A DNA stretch of 5,644 nt from an uncultured Collinsella sp. (GTDB lineage: Bacteria > Actinomycetota > Coriobacteriia > Coriobacteriales > Coriobacteriaceae). Shown piece after piece: positions 5,300 to 5,644 of this stretch. A program made the translations under genes and the position numbers. Position 1 is the stretch's first letter. Each line of letters opens with the position of its first letter. The stretch spans positions 1 through 5,644 of the forward strand of contig URIJ01000134.1 of assembly GCA_900547835.1 (NCBI GenBank), in the 5' to 3' direction. The notes under the pieces were generated by a model. That model made no database searches. It was given only the letters and a program-made list of their open reading frames with translations, and had not been told where the DNA came from.

Positions 5300-5594
5300 C
5301 GTCGTAATACTCAAAAGCGCACGATATGAGTACGAGAGTATTGTCGGATACCTTGCTCAAATCCTCATGAATCCACGTGCAGCAGGCAATTTTGTTGCTG
5401 AGTTTGAATATCAGCTTGATCTGCTTCGCAAGCAGCCGCCCCTACGACCCCTCTCCCACATACGAGAGCTGGCGGCACGCAATTATCGATCGTTTCCCGT
5501 CAACAACTACGTGTGCCTTTACAAGTTTGAGCGCGAAACAATCTATATCGCCCACGTCTTTCACCAGTCACAGGACTACGCCCACCTAAATTAG
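5289..5594 (+). CDS. RelE/ParE-superfamily toxin
   Basis: This 101-residue partner of the upstream antitoxin overlaps it by 11 bases in another reading frame. Superfamily features are an N-terminal strand (YNVVILKSARYEY, 3-15) and two helices covering about 15-48, with the typical NP-AA break at 28-32. A C-terminal sheet follows (about 66-92, YRSFPVNNYVCLYKFERETIYIAHVF), and the chain ends HQSQDY (92-97), the usual superfamily ending. RelE members cut mRNA at the ribosome and ParE members poison gyrase; sequence alone does not decide which applies. His92, Arg67 and Tyr97 are candidate functional residues. Codon use is unlike the lac genes: four of eight Arg codons are CGA, with two ATA, two CTA and one TCA, suggesting separate origin or low expression. 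No own ribosome site is obvious, so translation is probably coupled to the antitoxin. The frame is intact, and no terminator is seen in the 50 bases after the stop. Confidence 0.86.
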   Translation: MTYNVVILKSARYEYESIVGYLAQILMNPRAAGNFVAEFEYQLDLLRKQPPLRPLSHIRELAARNYRSFPVNNYVCLYKFERETIYIAHVFHQSQDYAHLN

Positions 5595-5644
5595 ATTCGT
5601 CACCCATTGCATTATCCCAAAATTGTGCGTTCTCCTCCCAGATT

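Noticed and set aside
5595..5644. Downstream gene or terminator after the toxin
   Set aside because: The last 50 bases contain no convincing hairpin with a T tract, ribosome site or coding start.

Overview
The window reads as chromosomal DNA from a fairly GC-rich Gram-positive gut-type bacterium. The best guess is a Coriobacteriia actinobacterium such as Collinsella. This rests on strong G/C-ending codon bias in the sugar genes joined to a lactose phosphotransferase (PTS) system of the kind best known from lactococci, streptococci and staphylococci. The taxon is an inference; no rRNA or marker gene is present.

Layout. Bases 1-70 hold the intrinsic terminator of a plus-strand gene that lies outside the window. 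Bases 71-249 carry no gene but hold two copies of a 55-bp dyad repeat. A LacI-family regulator lies on the minus strand (250-1305). A divergent control region (1306-1533) contains a perfect 24-bp palindrome with an extra half-site. Two plus-strand genes follow: a lactose-type PTS permease EIICB (lacE, 1534-3318) and a GH1 6-phospho-beta-galactosidase (lacG, 3394-4815). A stem-loop lies between them and a strong terminator after them (4838-4886). A third copy of the dyad repeat (4911-4965) comes next, then a two-gene type II toxin-antitoxin module: a Phd/YefM-type antitoxin (5033-5299) overlapped by a RelE/ParE-type toxin (5289-5594). Nothing was recognised in the last 50 bases.

How the genes work together. 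LacE would import lactose, or a related beta-galactoside, and phosphorylate it on galactose C6. LacG would then split the phosphorylated disaccharide into galactose 6-phosphate and glucose. The divergent LacI-family protein probably represses this operon, and itself, from the palindrome between them. No EIIA (LacF) and no tagatose-6-phosphate pathway genes are present, so these must come from elsewhere. The toxin-antitoxin module has a different codon style and looks like an independent accessory insertion.

The most unusual signal is the dispersed 55-bp dyad: three copies with 15-bp arms and an invariant 25-bp spacer, two of them about 20 bp beyond an intrinsic terminator. No wholly new protein system was found.
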